This document shows positions 61,870-64,000 of a stretch of DNA of 64,000 nucleotides, piece by piece (positions within the stretch are counted from its first letter, which is position 1; each line of letters opens with the position of its first letter). Location of the stretch: positions 1,605,501 through 1,669,500 of the forward strand of contig VICG01000003.1 in the NCBI GenBank assembly GCA_008692225.1, written 5' to 3'. Position numbers and translations under genes: made by a program. Source of the stretch: Monilinia fructicola (lineage: Eukaryota > Ascomycota > Leotiomycetes > Helotiales > Sclerotiniaceae). Below the pieces are notes generated by a model. The model made no database searches. It was not told the origin of the DNA and worked only from the letters and a program-made list of their open reading frames with translations.

Positions 61870-62956
61870 GATTGAGGTGGGGTCTTGAGGAAACCGGAAA
61901 GATCAACTCTCAGAATATGTATCTGCAAGTGAGATATGTTATTAGTGATTGTAAGAATAAAGGATGTTGTGCCGTGTGTATTATGAGGCTGTTGACGAGA
62001 TGATATGGAACAGAATATTAACATTGAGAAATTCGAAGAGATTTTGGAATCACTTACCAAGATTGATGGGGTACTTTTGGTTGACTTCAAAATTCAGGTT
62101 CGAGATAATTCTAATTCTGTCGCGTCAAAACAAATTGTGGTTGCCCCGGCAGGAGAGAGACCCATGGAACGATAATCGACACTAATCCCAAAGCTCCAGA
62201 TTATAAATACACCCGCCCACGCACACACCCATACAGTGTGCACATACGAATAGTCTCTAGGTCCTCTACGGAGTACCTACCTGCAATATCCGATAATCCC
62301 TGCAATAAACAAGTAGATGGTAAATAGACAAGGACAGAGTACAAAGTAAGATCTTACTCGAGTACAAAGTGCAAAGTAGCTGGCGGTAGGAATGACAAGC
62401 ATGATGTCAAGTAGATGAGTGAGCTTTGTAAAGGAGTAAGAGGTGTGAAGGTCTCAAGGTACTAGGGAGGTACGTAGTAATTAGGTAGGCAGGTACGTAG
62501 TAAGTAGGGAGGTATAATTATTGCTAGGTAGGGTAGGTTGGAGATGTGAGAATTAATTATTGCATATATACAATAGATGTATGACGGAGTATACTAGGGA
62601 GGGATATGGATATGTATATGTGTTTATAGATATATATATATACACATATCTCTCTCTCTATCTATAAACCTTCAGCTATTATCATTCCTTCCCTTGAAGA
62701 GAGTTTATAAACACCTCCAGCTACCCACAATACAATTGATTGATTTCCAATTAGCTCATTCATCACCTACCTATCTACGCCTACCAACGTTACCTTATCA
62801 TTTCAACAACAAGGTCAAGCTACGCAACTGCTCCATTGATCCATTACAATTTCCTGCATAAGAGTCAAATCCCAAAGGGAATCCTTGCAAACCCGACCTT
62901 GGTCCCTGACCTCAGACCCTCCCCTAAAGGCGTAAACCCTACAACTCACCCGCATC
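61870..62956. other. Divergent promoter region STU1 / BSP-like gene
   Basis: About 1.1 kb with no gene. It contains a TACGGAGTA word at 62267-62275, repeated GTAGGTA/GGTACGTAGTA words (62460-62530), a TA run followed by CT repeats near 62630-62660, and a pyrimidine-rich leader before 62957. Confidence 0.6.
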
Positions 62957-63907
62957 ATGCCCACTTCCCCCGCAACCAGCCCAATACCTCCACCTGTATT
63001 CATGCCCCAAATCTCCATCGCCTCCGCAGCTCCCACTTCAACACCAATGCCTCCCCCTGCGGAAAGGACGCCGGTGTCAAAGCCTACCAAAGGCGAAGAG
63101 TCGATTGAGACTGCCCAATTCCCTCTCCCCAAGCTACGTCTCGAGATTCGCGATCTCAATCATGCAAGCTCACAAACTTTCTTGACCGCTGTTGTAGCAA
63201 CCGACGCTCTGCAAACAGCCGTCCAGAGCGTGCTGGCCCTGCTCTATGAATCACCGCATTGTCCCACCACTACCATCCCAACAACTCGATCGGTGACGCT
63301 CATCTTGCGTTCCATGGAAGGTGTGGCATATACAACGGGTAGCGAGCTCGACAATGACCACAAGGAGATACATTTCTCTCTAGATTATATACAAAATGCC
63401 ATTGGGTCGGGGCGAAAGAAGAATGAGATCATGGGCGTGTTGACTCATGAGATGGTACATTGCTATCAGTACGACGCCTTTTCTACGTGTCCTGGGGGCT
63501 TGATTGAAGGAATTGCAGACTGGGTGCGATTAAATGCCGATTTGAGCCCGCCCCATTGGAAGAAAGAGGCGGGCGGGAAATGGGACGCCGGTTACCAACA
63601 CACAGGATATTTCCTCGAATACCTGGAAAGGAGATTCGGCAAAGGAACCGTGAGGAGGCTGAATGAAAAGCTGAGGATTGAGCGATATGAAGAGAAACGC
63701 TTTTGGACTGAGCTTTGCGGAAGACCAGTCAAGCAGCTCTGGAAAGACTACTCGGACTATCTTGAGGCGGAAAAGAGGAAATGCGAAGAAGAGGAGTGTG
63801 TGATTGTGGAAAAGGAGGATGCTGCCATACCCCGAAAGTTTGAATCGGGAGGCGATGATACAACTACCTTGGTCACGAAGACGAAAGACACCTCACAAAA
63901 TGCTTGA
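62957..63907 (+). CDS. Basic secretory protein (BSP) family putative zinc metallopeptidase
   Basis: The protein is 316 residues, single exon, with no frame break. The BSP domain spans roughly residues 58-275 (LRLEIRDLNHASSQTFL onward). It shows the metal-site motif HEMVH at residues 164-168, followed by CPGGLIEGIADWVRL, in which the Glu/Asp after the helix fits the family pattern. The domain continues with GYQHTGYFLEYLERRFG and LWKDYSDYL. Plant and bacterial BSPs are usually exported, but this protein has a Pro/Ser-rich disordered N-terminus (PTSPATSPIPPPVF) and no hydrophobic signal peptide, so a cytosolic or unconventional location is likely. The C-terminal 40 residues are acidic and Lys-rich. 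Catalytic activity is inferred from the HExxH motif only. Confidence 0.85.
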   Translation: MPTSPATSPIPPPVFMPQISIASAAPTSTPMPPPAERTPVSKPTKGEESIETAQFPLPKLRLEIRDLNHASSQTFLTAVVATDALQTAVQSVLALLYESPHCPTTTIPTTRSVTLILRSMEGVAYTTGSELDNDHKEIHFSLDYIQNAIGSGRKKNEIMGVLTHEMVHCYQYDAFSTCPGGLIEGIADWVRLNADLSPPHWKKEAGGKWDAGYQHTGYFLEYLERRFGKGTVRRLNEKLRIERYEEKRFWTELCGRPVKQLWKDYSDYLEAEKRKCEEEECVIVEKEDAAIPRKFESGGDDTTTLVTKTKDTSQNA

Positions 63908-64000
63908 AAGACTAATAAACAAGTGCTAGAAATGGTTTTCTGTACAATACTACGAATTTCATGATTGTGAAGATAGCTTTCTCAACCACATCAACCTTGG

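Overview
The window is nuclear DNA from a filamentous ascomycete. Evidence is the gene content (nitrate reductase, a division III-type chitin synthase, an Hsp88/Sse1 chaperone, a LIM-RhoGAP), short introns of about 47-150 nt with GTRAGT donors, CTAAC/CTGAC branch sites and YAG acceptors, and moderate GC. The protein style and the AT-rich, repeat-studded spacers suggest Leotiomycetes (Sclerotiniaceae-like), but that placement is inference.

Layout: SRP68 C-terminus (<1-638, +); nitrate reductase niaD (1281-4009, -); a 3.2 kb promoter region shared with UPF2/NMD2 (7225-11351, +); microsatellite-dense spacer; HSP88 (13321-15829, -); chitin synthase (18441-20969, -); a 6.9 kb gene-poor stretch with cryptic coding shreds; an Atos/FAM214-like protein (27836-30318, -); FYV7 (31797-32486, +); a Myb/SANT zone holding two Myb-like coiled-coil genes (32946-35604 and 38573-40356, both -) and a decayed third copy (about 41.9-44.9 kb, -), with a 634 bp AT-rich inverted-repeat element between the first two; a small unrecognised gene (45553-46381, -); a LIM-RhoGAP protein (48318-52352, -); a 6.1 kb gene-free stretch; STU1/CLASP (58468-61869, -); and a basic-secretory-protein-family putative metallopeptidase (62957-63907, +).

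The genes are mostly unrelated housekeeping and morphogenesis functions: protein targeting, nitrogen assimilation, nonsense-mediated decay, chaperoning, wall synthesis, Rho signalling and microtubule dynamics. There is no metabolic cluster. niaD stands alone, without nitrite reductase or a nitrate transporter beside it, but its upstream region carries two perfect NIT4-type sites and several GATA sites.

A striking property is that many highly conserved genes are broken into successive frames by small indels, mostly +1 in homopolymers. These affect niaD, UPF2, HSP88, chitin synthase, FYV7, the Myb genes and the RhoGAP gene. In contrast STU1 and the BSP gene (about 4.2 kb of coding sequence) read cleanly. 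Insertion-dominated long-read consensus error is the simplest explanation. Two conserved exons carry tandem 4-bp duplications, which fit that explanation less well. Coordinates of the affected genes are outer limits, and their proteins are only readable by changing frame.
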